From an uncultured Collinsella sp. (GTDB lineage: Bacteria > Actinomycetota > Coriobacteriia > Coriobacteriales > Coriobacteriaceae), in NCBI GenBank assembly GCA_958407995.1, contig CATYJU010000007.1:3037-67036 (forward strand): a stretch of 64,000 nucleotides of DNA, given 5' to 3'. The notes under the pieces were generated by a model, which searched no databases, was not told the DNA's origin, and saw only the letters and a list, made by a program, of their open reading frames with translations. The translations under genes were made by a program, and so were the position numbers. This document shows positions 41,726 to 50,856 of this stretch, piece after piece. How positions within the stretch are numbered: position 1 is the first letter of the stretch; every line of letters starts with the position of its first letter.

Positions 41726-43468
41726 CTACATACGCCCCAATTCGCCCACGATATGACCCACGCGGTCCTCGGGCTCCTTGACCTCGACACCGTTGTAGCG
41801 GAAGAACCGCGCCGGGTCGTGCATCAGGTCCTCGAGCGGCACCAGCACAAAGTCGCGCTCGCCAATGAGAGGATGCGGCAGGCGCAGCTTTTTGCCGCCG
41901 TGGGTCTCGCCATCCATCCACAGCAGGTCCAGGTCGATGGTGCGCGGGCCGTTGGCCTTGGCCTTTTTGGAGCGGTCGCGCCCCAGCTCAGCCTCGATCT
42001 TCATAAGCTCGTCGAGCAGCACCAACGGCGCCAGCTCGGTCTTGATCTCGATGACGGCGTTGGCAAACGCGTCCTGGCGCGTCTCGTAGGCAGGCTCGCT
42101 CTCGTAGATCTTGGAGGAGTTGGACACGCAGGTGAGTGGAATCTCGGCGATCATCTCGCGTGCAGCGCGGATGTTGTCGCAGCGATGCCCCAGGTTGGAG
42201 CCCACAGCCACAAACGCGCGGCGCGGCTGCGGCTTGGCAACCGCCCAGTAACCGTTCAGGAACTGCGCAAAACCCGCGGCGTCGTGCACGCGCACGATGT
42301 TGGCACCGGCCTGGATGGCGCCCAGGCACACGCCAAACGTGGCGGCATCGCGCTCGGCAGCCTCGGTCACGCCCGAGACGGCGCCCACAAAGCGCTTGCG
42401 CGACACGGCGCACATGAGCGGATAGCCCATCGACGCCATCTTGGCAGTCTCGCGCTGGATGACGATGTCTTCGTTAGCCGACTTACCAAAGCCCGGGCCA
42501 GGATCGATGCAGATGCGGTCGCGCGACACGCCGGCATGGATGAGCGTGCGGGCCTGGTCGGACAGAAAGCCCATGACGCGGCGCATGATGGGCGCCGAAT
42601 CGGGCAGGGTGAAGCGGCGGAGCTGCGAGGTGGGCACGTAGGCTTCCTCGCGGCGGGCGCTGCGGCGCATCATGGCGGCCAGTCGGTCATTGGACTCCGA
42701 TGCGGCCTCGGTGGCCTCGGGCGCGGCCTCGGGCGCGGGCGCGACGGTCTCGGCGGCAGCAGCCTGCTCGGCGGCCGGCGTCTCCTGCTCGCTTGAAGGC
42801 TCGGACGTGGGCTCCGGTTCGCCAAACGGCAACGAGGGCTGCACCACGCCGCCCGGAAGCTTGGCCTCCGGCTTAGGCTCGCCCAGCAACTTGCCGCGAC
42901 GGCGGCGAGCCGGCTTCTCGGCCTCACGCGCGGCCTCGGCAGCCGCCTCGCGCGCCTTCTCGGCAACAAACGCCGCTGCCGAGGTATCGAGCTGCACCGT
43001 TGCGTGCGTGCGTGCGGGCGCGGCGACCTCGCCGGCATGCATCACGATGACGCCGCAGGTACTCGTCTTAACAAACTCGACCATCTTGGGATCGGTGAAG
43101 CCCGTCACGTCGTTGACGATTGAGGCGCCGCAGCGCACGGCCGCCTTGGCAACCGCCACATGACGCGTGTCGATCGAGACGATGGCGCCCTCCTTGGCCA
43201 GCGCGCGCACCACGGGCAGCACGCGGCGAGCCTCCTCGTCGGGGTTGACCGGGGTAAAGCCGGGGCGCGTGGACTCGCCGCCCACGTCGATGATGTCGGC
43301 GCCGGCGTCGAGCATCGCCAGGCCGTACTCGATGGCGGCATCGGGGTCGAAGTGCTCCCCGCCATCGCTAAACGAATCGGGCGTCACGTTGAGGACGCCC
43401 ATGATGCGCGGACGGTCAAAGCTGAGCTCGTACTTTCCGCACCGCCATGTCTTGCTGTCGTTCGCCAT
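41726..43468 (-). CDS. Fused dihydropteroate synthase and HPPK (FolP-FolK)
   Basis: About 580 aa from the ATG with GGAGG six bases upstream. The N-terminal part is dihydropteroate synthase (GVLNVTPDSFSDGG; GGESTRPG; SIDTRH; IVNDVTGF; IDPGPGFGKS), and the last ~165 residues are 6-hydroxymethyl-dihydropterin pyrophosphokinase (FVAVGSNLGHR; YESEPAYETRQDAFANAV; GPRTIDLDLL). So two consecutive folate enzymes are on one chain, in the order P-K. A ~135-residue Ala/Pro/Glu-rich insertion (about 150-285) interrupts the synthase after VIVMHAGE, near the substrate loop. The fusion and insertion are directly visible; their effect is not. Confidence 0.92.
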   Translation of the reverse strand: MANDSKTWRCGKYELSFDRPRIMGVLNVTPDSFSDGGEHFDPDAAIEYGLAMLDAGADIIDVGGESTRPGFTPVNPDEEARRVLPVVRALAKEGAIVSIDTRHVAVAKAAVRCGASIVNDVTGFTDPKMVEFVKTSTCGVIVMHAGEVAAPARTHATVQLDTSAAAFVAEKAREAAAEAAREAEKPARRRRGKLLGEPKPEAKLPGGVVQPSLPFGEPEPTSEPSSEQETPAAEQAAAAETVAPAPEAAPEATEAASESNDRLAAMMRRSARREEAYVPTSQLRRFTLPDSAPIMRRVMGFLSDQARTLIHAGVSRDRICIDPGPGFGKSANEDIVIQRETAKMASMGYPLMCAVSRKRFVGAVSGVTEAAERDAATFGVCLGAIQAGANIVRVHDAAGFAQFLNGYWAVAKPQPRRAFVAVGSNLGHRCDNIRAAREMIAEIPLTCVSNSSKIYESEPAYETRQDAFANAVIEIKTELAPLVLLDELMKIEAELGRDRSKKAKANGPRTIDLDLLWMDGETHGGKKLRLPHPLIGERDFVLVPLEDLMHDPARFFRYNGVEVKEPEDRVGHIVGELGRM

Positions 43469-43563
43469 GAACATCCTCCTAAAATGCCCACGCCGCCGAG
43501 CTTAGAGAGCTGGCGGCGGGGTCGCTTTGCACTCAGTCTTTCTATTGTATCCGCGCACACGGG

Positions 43564-44316
43564 CTAGAACGCAAACGCGGCCGCGATGTCGCAAGAAATC
43601 AGCAGGTCGGCATTTGCATCCTGATCGGTGGGAGCAAGGTTGCATATGGCCAGCGTATCGCCGGTAAAGTAACGCGTAAGGCCTGCCGCCGGATACACCA
43701 CGAGCGAGGTCCCACCCACAATGAGGGCATCGGCCGCGGCGATGGCGGCAACGGCACCGGTCAGCACATGCTCATCGAGCGGCTCCTCGTAGAGCACCAC
43801 ATCGGGCTTAATGCGCCCGCCGCACGCGGGGCACGCGGGCACGCCCGCGGCATCCTCGTGCTCGCGCGAGCAAATCCACTCGGCGCTATAGACCGCGCCG
43901 CACGACTGGCAAATGTTGCGATGGACCGACCCGTGCAGCTCAAACACGCGCTGCGAGCCCGCCATCTGATGCAAGCCGTCGATGTTTTGCGTCACCACGG
44001 CATCGAGCTTGCCGACTCGCTCCAGCTCGGCCAGCTTGGTGTGGCGGCGGTTGGGCTTGGCGCCAAGCGCAATCATCTTGGTGCGGTAGAAGTCGAAGAA
44101 CTCGGCCGGATGCGCCTCGTAAAAGCTATGCGAGAGCATAGTCTCGGGCGGGTAGGCAAACTGCTGGTGATACAGGCCGTCCACGCTGCGGAAATCGGGG
44201 ATGCCACTTGCCGTGGAAACACCCGCGCCGCCAAGGAAGACCACGCGCTTGTGGGTGTCAAACAGATCCGCCAGCGCGGCGGAGGCCTGCCTGGGGTCCG
44301 ATATTGCCTGCGTCAT
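43564..44316 (-). CDS. NAD-dependent protein deacylase (sirtuin, Sir2 family)
   Basis: About 250 aa from MTQAISDP, with GGAGG six bases upstream. Motifs: GAGVSTASGIPDFRS, TQNIDGLH, catalytic His in ELHGS, and four zinc-binding cysteines in two pairs (CQSC; CPAC). NGD-type residues are partly altered (PDVVLYEEPLDE). It removes acyl groups from lysine using NAD+. Confidence 0.9.
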   Translation of the reverse strand: MTQAISDPRQASAALADLFDTHKRVVFLGGAGVSTASGIPDFRSVDGLYHQQFAYPPETMLSHSFYEAHPAEFFDFYRTKMIALGAKPNRRHTKLAELERVGKLDAVVTQNIDGLHQMAGSQRVFELHGSVHRNICQSCGAVYSAEWICSREHEDAAGVPACPACGGRIKPDVVLYEEPLDEHVLTGAVAAIAAADALIVGGTSLVVYPAAGLTRYFTGDTLAICNLAPTDQDANADLLISCDIAAAFAF

Positions 44317-44452
44317 ATGAGTCCTCCGTCCTTGGTTAGCCGGGCAGCGTTGAGCGACGTCCCAGCATGCGGCCTTTAAGTCAGCATGCGCGGATCCCAC
44401 CCCGCCCCTGTTGCGCTAATCTTAAGCCTGCCAACCCCGTCGAAAGGACACC

Positions 44453-45271
44453 ATGCCTCAGACTTACACTTTCGCCTCGTGGAACGTCAACGGCCTGCGC
44501 GCCGTGCTCAAAAAGGACCCGAGCTTTATCCAGATCGCGCAAGAACTCGACGTCGATATCCTGGCGCTGCAAGAGACCAAGCTGCAAGAAGGCCAGGTCG
44601 ATATTGACCTGCCCGGCTATCGCCAAACCTGGAGCTACGCCGAGCGTAAAGGCTATTCGGGCACTGCGGTCTTTAGCCGCCAGGAACCGCTGCGCGTGCT
44701 GCACGCCGACGCGCTGTTACCCTACGCCGGCGAGGGCGAGGCCGCCGAGCTCGTTGCCCAAGCCGCAACCGAGGGCCGCGTCTGTGCGCTCGAGTTCGAC
44801 AAGTTTTGGTTTGTGGATGTCTACACGCCCAACGCGCAAAACGAACTCGCGCGCATCGATGTGCGCATGGCCTGGGACGATGCCTACCGCGGCTTTTTGA
44901 GCGCGCTTGAGCACGAGACCAACAAACCCGTCGTAACCTGCGGCGACTTTAACGTGGCGCACGAGGAAATCGACCTTAAGAACCCCAAGTCCAACCGCGG
45001 CAACGCCGGCTTTTCGGACGAGGAGCGCGGCAAGTTTACCGAGCTGCTCAACGCCGGCTTTACCGATACCTGGCGCGCGGCAAACCCCGACGTCGAGGGC
45101 GTCTACAGCTGGTGGAGCTACCGCTTTAATGCTCGCAAGAACAACGCCGGCTGGCGCATCGATTATTTCCTGGTGAGCGACGCAATCGCCGACAACGTAC
45201 GCGACACCGGTATCCGTGGCGATATCTTCGGCAGCGACCACTGCCCCGTCACCCTCACGCTAGAACTCTAG
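44453..45271 (+). CDS. xth: Exodeoxyribonuclease III (AP endonuclease)
   Basis: 272 aa; AAAGGACACC precedes the ATG. Endonuclease/exonuclease/phosphatase fold with all core residues: NVNGLRA, Glu in LQETKLQ, GDFNVAH, and the final GSDHCPV. The WWSYR segment and DYFLVS also match ExoIII. It repairs abasic sites. Divergent from the sirtuin gene. Confidence 0.93.
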   Translation: MPQTYTFASWNVNGLRAVLKKDPSFIQIAQELDVDILALQETKLQEGQVDIDLPGYRQTWSYAERKGYSGTAVFSRQEPLRVLHADALLPYAGEGEAAELVAQAATEGRVCALEFDKFWFVDVYTPNAQNELARIDVRMAWDDAYRGFLSALEHETNKPVVTCGDFNVAHEEIDLKNPKSNRGNAGFSDEERGKFTELLNAGFTDTWRAANPDVEGVYSWWSYRFNARKNNAGWRIDYFLVSDAIADNVRDTGIRGDIFGSDHCPVTLTLEL

Positions 45272-45283
45272 CCCCAATTGATC

Positions 45284-45320
45284 CCCTGGGGACGGAGGAA
45301 AAGGGATCATTTTCACCTCG
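45284..45320. repeat. Family C repeat, copy 3 (reversed)
   Basis: CCTGGGGACGGAGGAAAAGG then GATCATTTTCACCTCGC, directly after the xth gene. Confidence 0.65.
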
Positions 45321-45349
45321 CGAGGGAACCCACGCGGCCCTCCCGCCAC

Positions 45350-45499
45350 GGAACTGACCCATCTACTACGTTTAAGCCACTACCCTCAACCACAGCGAAC
45401 AACGCAAAAAGAAAACCGCAGGTAGAAAGCCTGCGGTTTTTCATAAAACGCGGTCATGGTCGGGGGTATCAAGCTAAACGTAGTAGATGGGCCAGTTTC
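45350..45499. repeat. Family B inverted-repeat element, copy 2 (150 bp)
   Basis: 25-bp ends (GGAACTGACCCATCTACTAC...), 23 matching. Core AAAACCGCAGGTAGAAAGCC / CTGCGGTTTT. Same length as copy 1, opposite orientation. Confidence 0.82.
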
Positions 45500-45535
45500 G
45501 TGGCAAGCGCCGCCAACTGATTCCCCGGGAACGTC

Positions 45536-45575
45536 TGGAGACGGAGGAAAACGGATCGATTTGGCTCTCTGAGGG
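45536..45575. repeat. Family C repeat, copy 4 (reversed)
   Basis: TGGAGACGGAGGAAAACGGA then TCGATTTGGCTCTCTGAGGG, between the B and A elements. Confidence 0.65.
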
Positions 45576-45606
45576 CCACGATGCCCGTCATATCAGCCGG
45601 CCATTC

Positions 45607-45760
45607 CAAAACTATGCCGGTTTACGGGGCTGAATCGCGAACCCCCAACCATACGCAATTCCGAAATAATAAAACCTCAGGTAAACGGCTTGCTCTATTT
45701 TGAAAAAAGCCGGTATGGTCGGCCTACGCTAATCTAGCCCCGTAAACCGGCATAGTTTTG
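45607..45760. repeat. Family A inverted-repeat element, copy 3 (154 bp)
   Basis: 25-bp perfect ends beginning CAAAACTATGCCGGTTTACG, inner pair AACCATACGC / CCGGTATGGTCGG. Same length as the two copies at 18.3 and 18.8 kb. Confidence 0.85.
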
Positions 45761-45806
45761 AAATGGTACTTCGGAAGTATTGATTCACGCCCCGGCGCAA
45801 CCAGCC

Positions 45807-46520
45807 CTACAGCCCGTATTTCACGACAACGCGGTTGATCCGTCGACACCAAGGCTTGTAGAGGGCGGCCAAGAACACGCAGGTCGCGAGGCCGTGTGTG
45901 ATATCGAACGGCACTGCCGTGGCAAGACGCGCCACGACGCCCGCCCACGTGAGCGGTTGTACAAAACCGATAATGTCGTACGCGTTGATCACCACGCCGT
46001 ACAGCAGACCCGAAGCAAAGCCGTACGCCATCAGCGCCGGCATGCGCACGGTTCCATCCGCACGGTCGAACGCACCGGCATGCGCCAGCGCACCGCCAAC
46101 ATAGCCAACCAGGCCCCAGGCATACATCTGCCATGGCGTCCACATGCCCTGCCCAAAAAAGAAATTGCTGGTCAGTGCTGCCAACGCGCCGACCATGAAG
46201 CCGTTGCGACGCCCGAGCGTCGCCCCGGCGATGATGGCGATGGCGCTCACGGGTTTAAAGTCGGGAATGGGGCCGAACAAGATGCGGCCCGCCGCCGCCA
46301 GCGCCGCCAGCACCAGCGTGGGCATAATCTGGCGCAGGCCCGGTCGCGACGCCTCGTAGCCTGCAAAGAACAGCGCAAGCACCAGCGCCACCACGACAAG
46401 CATGGCGAGCGCCGCCTGCTCAACGCCCGCCAGCAACGCCGTTGCCATCACCGCCGGCACCGCCAACAACAGCGGAATCTCCAGTTTTGTGAGTAAACGC
46501 GAGAAACGACAGTCCGTCAT
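45807..46520 (-). CDS. ECF transporter S component (substrate-binding membrane subunit)
   Basis: About 237 aa from MTDCRFSRLL, 4 bases after the ATPase stop. Six hydrophobic helices with RILFGPIPDFKPVSAIAII and GALAALTSNFFFGQGMWTPW, quoted in parts, the typical ECF S-unit pattern. It is the substrate-specific part of the ECF transporter encoded upstream. The ligand (vitamin, cobalamin-type or metal) cannot be read from sequence. Confidence 0.8.
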   Translation of the reverse strand: MTDCRFSRLLTKLEIPLLLAVPAVMATALLAGVEQAALAMLVVVALVLALFFAGYEASRPGLRQIMPTLVLAALAAAGRILFGPIPDFKPVSAIAIIAGATLGRRNGFMVGALAALTSNFFFGQGMWTPWQMYAWGLVGYVGGALAHAGAFDRADGTVRMPALMAYGFASGLLYGVVINAYDIIGFVQPLTWAGVVARLATAVPFDITHGLATCVFLAALYKPWCRRINRVVVKYGL

Positions 46521-46524
46521 CCCA

Positions 46525-48168
46525 TCACGCCCTATAGAACACGTTGTCGGCAAAGAAGTCGGCCGGGGGCTCCACGCAGGCAATCTCGCCGTCAAACATC
46601 ATGGCGACGTCGTCGGCTACCTGCTCGGCAAAGTCCAAATCGTGCGTAGCCATGATGACGGTGCCGCCAGCCTTCGCATGGTCACGCAGGGCACGGGCGA
46701 TGATGCGGCGGCTGGCCAGGTCCAAACCCTTGGTGGGCTCATCGAGCAATAGCAGCTCGGGGCCAATCAACAGCAGCTTTGCCAACGCAAGCAGCTGGCA
46801 CTGACCGCCCGAAAGATCGTACGGGTGACGCGCCTCCAAGCCCGCCAGACCCAGGCGCGCTGTCTGCTCCCGTGCTGCGGCCTCGTCGTATCCGCAGGTC
46901 GAGGCCCATTCCATCAGCTCATCGCGAACCGTCTCGGCAACCAGCAATGCCTTGGGATTCTGTGGCAGCAGCGCCGCCGAGGCCGCTTCGCGCACCATGC
47001 GGCCGCGCTGCAGCTTGGCGGTCTTCGCCAGCACCGAGAGCATCGTCGACTTACCGCATCCGTTGCCGCCCACGATTGCATGCACCGCGCCAGCCGAAAA
47101 CGAAGCATCGAGCCCGCGCAGCACCCAGCCGGACGCTCGATCGTAGCGAAACCAGCCTTCCGACAGGATGGTAGCCGACCCGCCGTGCATTTTTTGGAGT
47201 ATTCTGCTTCCATCCGTGCGCGGGAAGGCTTCCGAGCCGTTCTCGAGCGACGTTTGCGCCACAAATTCGGACGATTTGTCCAATTCTGAACTTTTTTTCG
47301 CGCTCGATACGTCCCCGGGCGGCCCCAGAGAGCCCAAATTGTCCTCGCGCCTGCTGAATACTCCTTTATTTGCACATCGGATGGCACCCCACCCCAACAT
47401 GTCATCGGAAAACAGCGATTCTCGGCGTCCCAAAGAAGCCATATCCGCCACCTCGCGCACGCGACCGTTCTCAATCCGGTACGCACACGTCGCGTATTCG
47501 AGCATTGGGCGCGGCTGATGCGTAGCCACAACAACCGTGCAGCCCAGCTCACGGTTCACGCGAAACAGCGCGTGCAGAAAATTCTTCTCGGCAACGGGAT
47601 CGAGCTGAGACGTGGGCTCGTCGAGTAGCAGCACACGCGGACGCAGCGCCAGGACGGCGGCAAGCGACAGCAGCTGCTTGCGGCCACCCGAAAGCGTGTC
47701 GGTATCGCGATGAAGCCAGTCCTCCAGACCAAAGAAATAGCTGGTCTCGGCAACACGGCGGCGCATCTCGTCGCGCGACACGCCCAGATTCTCTAGGCCA
47801 AACGCCATCTCGTGCCACACGGTCTCGCACACAATCTGGTTCTCGGGATCCTGGAACACATAGCCCACGCGCTCCGCCGATGCCCGCGCGTCCATGTCGG
47901 CAACGTTCTCGCCCAGCACGCGCAGTTCGCCAGTGCGCTCGCCCGCCGGCGCGATCTCGGGCTTGAGCAGCGACAGCAGCGTCGACTTACCCGATCCGGT
48001 ACCGCCAACAAGCAACGCAAATGCACCTTGGGGAACAGACCAGTCGAGCCCCTCGAGCACCGCAGCATCAGCATCGGGGTAGGCAAAGCTCAGGCTCCGC
48101 ACCTCAATCGCCGGCATATCCGGGCCGCACGCCGCGCCCGACACCGGGCCCCTATCCAACCGAGCCAT
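46525..48168 (-). CDS. ECF transporter duplicated ATPase (EcfA-A' fusion)
   Basis: 547 aa with two complete ABC domains. Domain 1: Walker A GGTGSGKS (about 55-62), LSGGRKQL, LLLDEPTSQLDP. Domain 2: GGNGCGKS (about 365), LSGGQCQL, LLLDEPTKGLDL. The ATG overlaps the EcfT stop (TGATG). Between the domains (about 256-336) is a Ser-rich, low-complexity stretch encoded by noticeably more A+T-rich DNA. Together with EcfT and the S component it makes a complete ECF importer. Confidence 0.9.
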   Translation of the reverse strand: MARLDRGPVSGAACGPDMPAIEVRSLSFAYPDADAAVLEGLDWSVPQGAFALLVGGTGSGKSTLLSLLKPEIAPAGERTGELRVLGENVADMDARASAERVGYVFQDPENQIVCETVWHEMAFGLENLGVSRDEMRRRVAETSYFFGLEDWLHRDTDTLSGGRKQLLSLAAVLALRPRVLLLDEPTSQLDPVAEKNFLHALFRVNRELGCTVVVATHQPRPMLEYATCAYRIENGRVREVADMASLGRRESLFSDDMLGWGAIRCANKGVFSRREDNLGSLGPPGDVSSAKKSSELDKSSEFVAQTSLENGSEAFPRTDGSRILQKMHGGSATILSEGWFRYDRASGWVLRGLDASFSAGAVHAIVGGNGCGKSTMLSVLAKTAKLQRGRMVREAASAALLPQNPKALLVAETVRDELMEWASTCGYDEAAAREQTARLGLAGLEARHPYDLSGGQCQLLALAKLLLIGPELLLLDEPTKGLDLASRRIIARALRDHAKAGGTVIMATHDLDFAEQVADDVAMMFDGEIACVEPPADFFADNVFYRA

Positions 48169-49061
48169 CAGCCAAACCTCTTCTCATCAATCGCGTGCAA
48201 CGCGCAAGGCAGCACCATCCAGGCAGCGTACACGACATAGCCCAGCCACGGCGCCGGCACCGAGAGCTGCGGATAAAACGAATACTGCGTCGTCGCGGTC
48301 CACGCCACTGCCGCCGTGGCCACGCCAAACAGCGCAAGCCCAACCAGCGCGGCAACGTCGCTGAGTCCCAGTCGATACCGCGCATACGTCGTACGACGCG
48401 TCGCGGCACCCCACCCGCGTGAGCGCATCGCGTCCGCGCGATCCAGCGAATCTTCCATGCCCCAGCCCATCAACACGCTTGACGCCCGCAGACGCGAGCG
48501 CACGGGATCGGCCGGCGCGCGCCCCGGCACGTCAATCGCATCCTGCACCGCCAGCACCGTACGACCGCGGCGCAAAAACTGCGGGATAAGCCTCATGCAC
48601 ATCGAGATCATGAGCGCGATCACCGGTGCGGCATTACCCAGCAGCGCGAGCACCTTGTCGTATTCGAGCATCGACGCCGCGGCCTCAAACCACAGCACGC
48701 TCGCCACAAACAGCCCACCCATGCACAGGCCATATACCATGCTCTCCAGATACACCGCGCGCATGCCAATGCGGAACAGCTCCGTCGAGCCCGAGGTGCC
48801 AAACAGTGGATTGACCAGCGCGATAATCAAAATCACCGGCAGCTGCCAGCGAAGCGCGCCCAGCGTGCGGGCAGCCCCACGCGTCGCAAATCCATACGCC
48901 AGCCCGCCCGCAAGTGACAGCGCGATCAGCACCGGCTGCATAGAGAACATGGTGAGCCCCAACGTCAGCACCATGTAGAGCGCCGGCACCGCCGGATGCG
49001 ACATCGAAAATGCCGCGACGGGTTCGTTGCCCGATTCCTCTCGCATGGTGTCCACGGGCAT
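48168..49061 (-). CDS. ECF transporter transmembrane protein EcfT
   Basis: About 297 aa; I choose the ATG at 49059-49061, which has GAGGGG six bases upstream, among several in-frame starts. Five or six helices and a cytoplasmic coupling region with ADPVRSRLRASSVL and SLDRADAMRSRGWG, the EcfT Ala-Arg-Gly type coupling motifs. First gene of the ECF operon. Confidence 0.85.
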   Translation of the reverse strand: MPVDTMREESGNEPVAAFSMSHPAVPALYMVLTLGLTMFSMQPVLIALSLAGGLAYGFATRGAARTLGALRWQLPVILIIALVNPLFGTSGSTELFRIGMRAVYLESMVYGLCMGGLFVASVLWFEAAASMLEYDKVLALLGNAAPVIALMISMCMRLIPQFLRRGRTVLAVQDAIDVPGRAPADPVRSRLRASSVLMGWGMEDSLDRADAMRSRGWGAATRRTTYARYRLGLSDVAALVGLALFGVATAAVAWTATTQYSFYPQLSVPAPWLGYVVYAAWMVLPCALHAIDEKRFG

Positions 49062-49251
49062 CCCCATCCCCTCGCTCAAACGTCAACGCCGCAGCGTCGC
49101 CACCATACACAACCAGCGCAAACGCCGTACCGCCGGCCCAAGCCTCAGCTGCCGCGCATCAATCGTTACGCGCTCATCATATGCCTGCGGTATCATATTG
49201 CGCCGTGTATCGTTTCCAAACACACGTCTCTATAACGTAACAGGAGATCAC

Positions 49252-50664
49252 ATGGACGCAACCGCAATTATCCTCGCTGCCGGCGAGGGCACCCGCATGA
49301 AGTCGAACCACTGCAAGGTTTCGCACAAGATCCTGGGCAAGCCCATGGTCCAGTGGATCGTCGACGCTACCATCAAGGCCGGCTGCAGCCGCGTCGTGGT
49401 CGTCATCGGCAGCCACGCCGACGAGATGCGCGCCCTGATCGACGGCGCCTACGCCAGCAGCGCCACCAAGGTCGAGTGCGTCGAGCAGACCGAGCGCCTT
49501 GGCACCGGTCACGCCGCGAAGGTCGCACTCGAGGCCTGCGGCATCACCGAGGGCCCGGTCGTCGTGCTCAACGGCGACTTGCCGCTCATCACCGCCGACA
49601 CCGTCGCCAAGTTCGCGCAGACCGTCGCCACCGGCGAGCTCGCCTGCACCGTCATGACCATGACCCCGCCCGATCCTTTTGGCTACGGCCGCATCAAGCT
49701 GGGCGCCGATGGTCAGATCGAGCGCATCATCGAGCAGAAGGACTGCACGCCCGAGCAGGCCGCCACGCTGCTGGAGTGCAACGCCGGCTGCTACGCCTTC
49801 GACGGCGCGCAGCTTGCCGCCCACATTAACGAGATCGGCAACGACAACGCGCAGTCCGAGTACTACCTGCCCGACATGCTCGAAATCCTCAAGGGTCACG
49901 GCCAGGCAGTCTCCATCTTCCACTGCGACGACTACCGCGACGGCCTGGGCGTCAACAGCCGCATCCAGCTCGCGCAGCTCACCGCCATCGCGCGCGACCG
50001 CATCAACGAGCACTGGATGGCAGAAGGCGTCACGTTCATCGACCCCACGCAGGCCTGGATCGGTCCCGACGCCACCATCGGCCGCGACACCGTCGTGTGG
50101 CCGCAGACGCATCTGATCGGTCACGTCACCGTGGGCGAGGAGTGCCAGCTCGGCCCCAACAGCCGCCTCACCGACACCACCGTCGGCAGCGGCTGCATCA
50201 TCGATGAGACCATCGCCATCGAGGCCGTCATCGAGAACGGCGTCGACTGCGGCCCGCGCGCCTACCTGCGCCCGGGCACCCACATGCTCGACGGCTCCAA
50301 GGCCGGTACGCACGTGGAAATCAAGAAGTCCACGATCGGCGAGGGTTCCAAGGTGCCCCACCTGTCCTACATCGGCGACACCACCATGGGCTCCGGCGTC
50401 AACGTAGGCGCGGGCTCTATCACCTGCAACTACGACGGCGTCCACAAGCACAAGACCGTCATCGGCAAGGATGCCTTCATCGGTTCTGACACCATGATGG
50501 TCGCGCCCGCCCAGATTGGCGACGGTGCGCTCGTGGCCGCCGGCTCCGTCATCACCGAGCCGGTCCCGGCCGACGCACTCGGTCTGGGCCGCGCCCGTCA
50601 GGTAAATATTGAGGGCTGGGCCGCCGATTATCGCCGTCGTCTGCACGAGGACGACGAGGCATAA
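49252..50664 (+). CDS. glmU: Bifunctional UDP-GlcNAc pyrophosphorylase / GlcN-1-P acetyltransferase
   Basis: 470 aa; AGGAG six bases before the ATG. N-terminal uridyltransferase (LAAGEGTRMKS; QTERLGTGHA; NGDLPL; GYGRI) and C-terminal left-handed beta-helix acetyltransferase (hexapeptide repeats from ~250; YLRPGTHM; GAGSITCNYDG). It makes UDP-GlcNAc for peptidoglycan. Followed by prs, the usual glmU-prs order. Confidence 0.95.
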   Translation: MDATAIILAAGEGTRMKSNHCKVSHKILGKPMVQWIVDATIKAGCSRVVVVIGSHADEMRALIDGAYASSATKVECVEQTERLGTGHAAKVALEACGITEGPVVVLNGDLPLITADTVAKFAQTVATGELACTVMTMTPPDPFGYGRIKLGADGQIERIIEQKDCTPEQAATLLECNAGCYAFDGAQLAAHINEIGNDNAQSEYYLPDMLEILKGHGQAVSIFHCDDYRDGLGVNSRIQLAQLTAIARDRINEHWMAEGVTFIDPTQAWIGPDATIGRDTVVWPQTHLIGHVTVGEECQLGPNSRLTDTTVGSGCIIDETIAIEAVIENGVDCGPRAYLRPGTHMLDGSKAGTHVEIKKSTIGEGSKVPHLSYIGDTTMGSGVNVGAGSITCNYDGVHKHKTVIGKDAFIGSDTMMVAPAQIGDGALVAAGSVITEPVPADALGLGRARQVNIEGWAADYRRRLHEDDEA

Positions 50665-50680
50665 CGTTTCACCAAGCACA

Positions 50681-50713
50681 AAAGGAGCTGTTCCATGGGG
50701 ACGGCTCCTTTTT
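50681..50713 (+). terminator. Terminator of glmU
   Basis: AAAGGAGC / GCTCCTTTTT stem with a 15-base loop. Confidence 0.75.
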
Positions 50714-50804
50714 CTATCGTGACCTGCGCGACCGGATGAGTGGTCGGTTCGTGTCCGTTGACGGTAAAGACGTTATCAAGACCCGATTAACCCCGCCGCA
50801 CGGT

Positions 50805-50810
50805 TACAAT
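50805..50810 (+). promoter_or_regulatory. -10 box upstream of prs
   Basis: TACAAT about 46 bases ahead of the start codon. No clear -35 at 17 bases. Confidence 0.35.
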
Positions 50811-50856
50811 GCAAAAAGGCATCTATATGGCATTCGATGTATAAAGGAGAAGGGTA

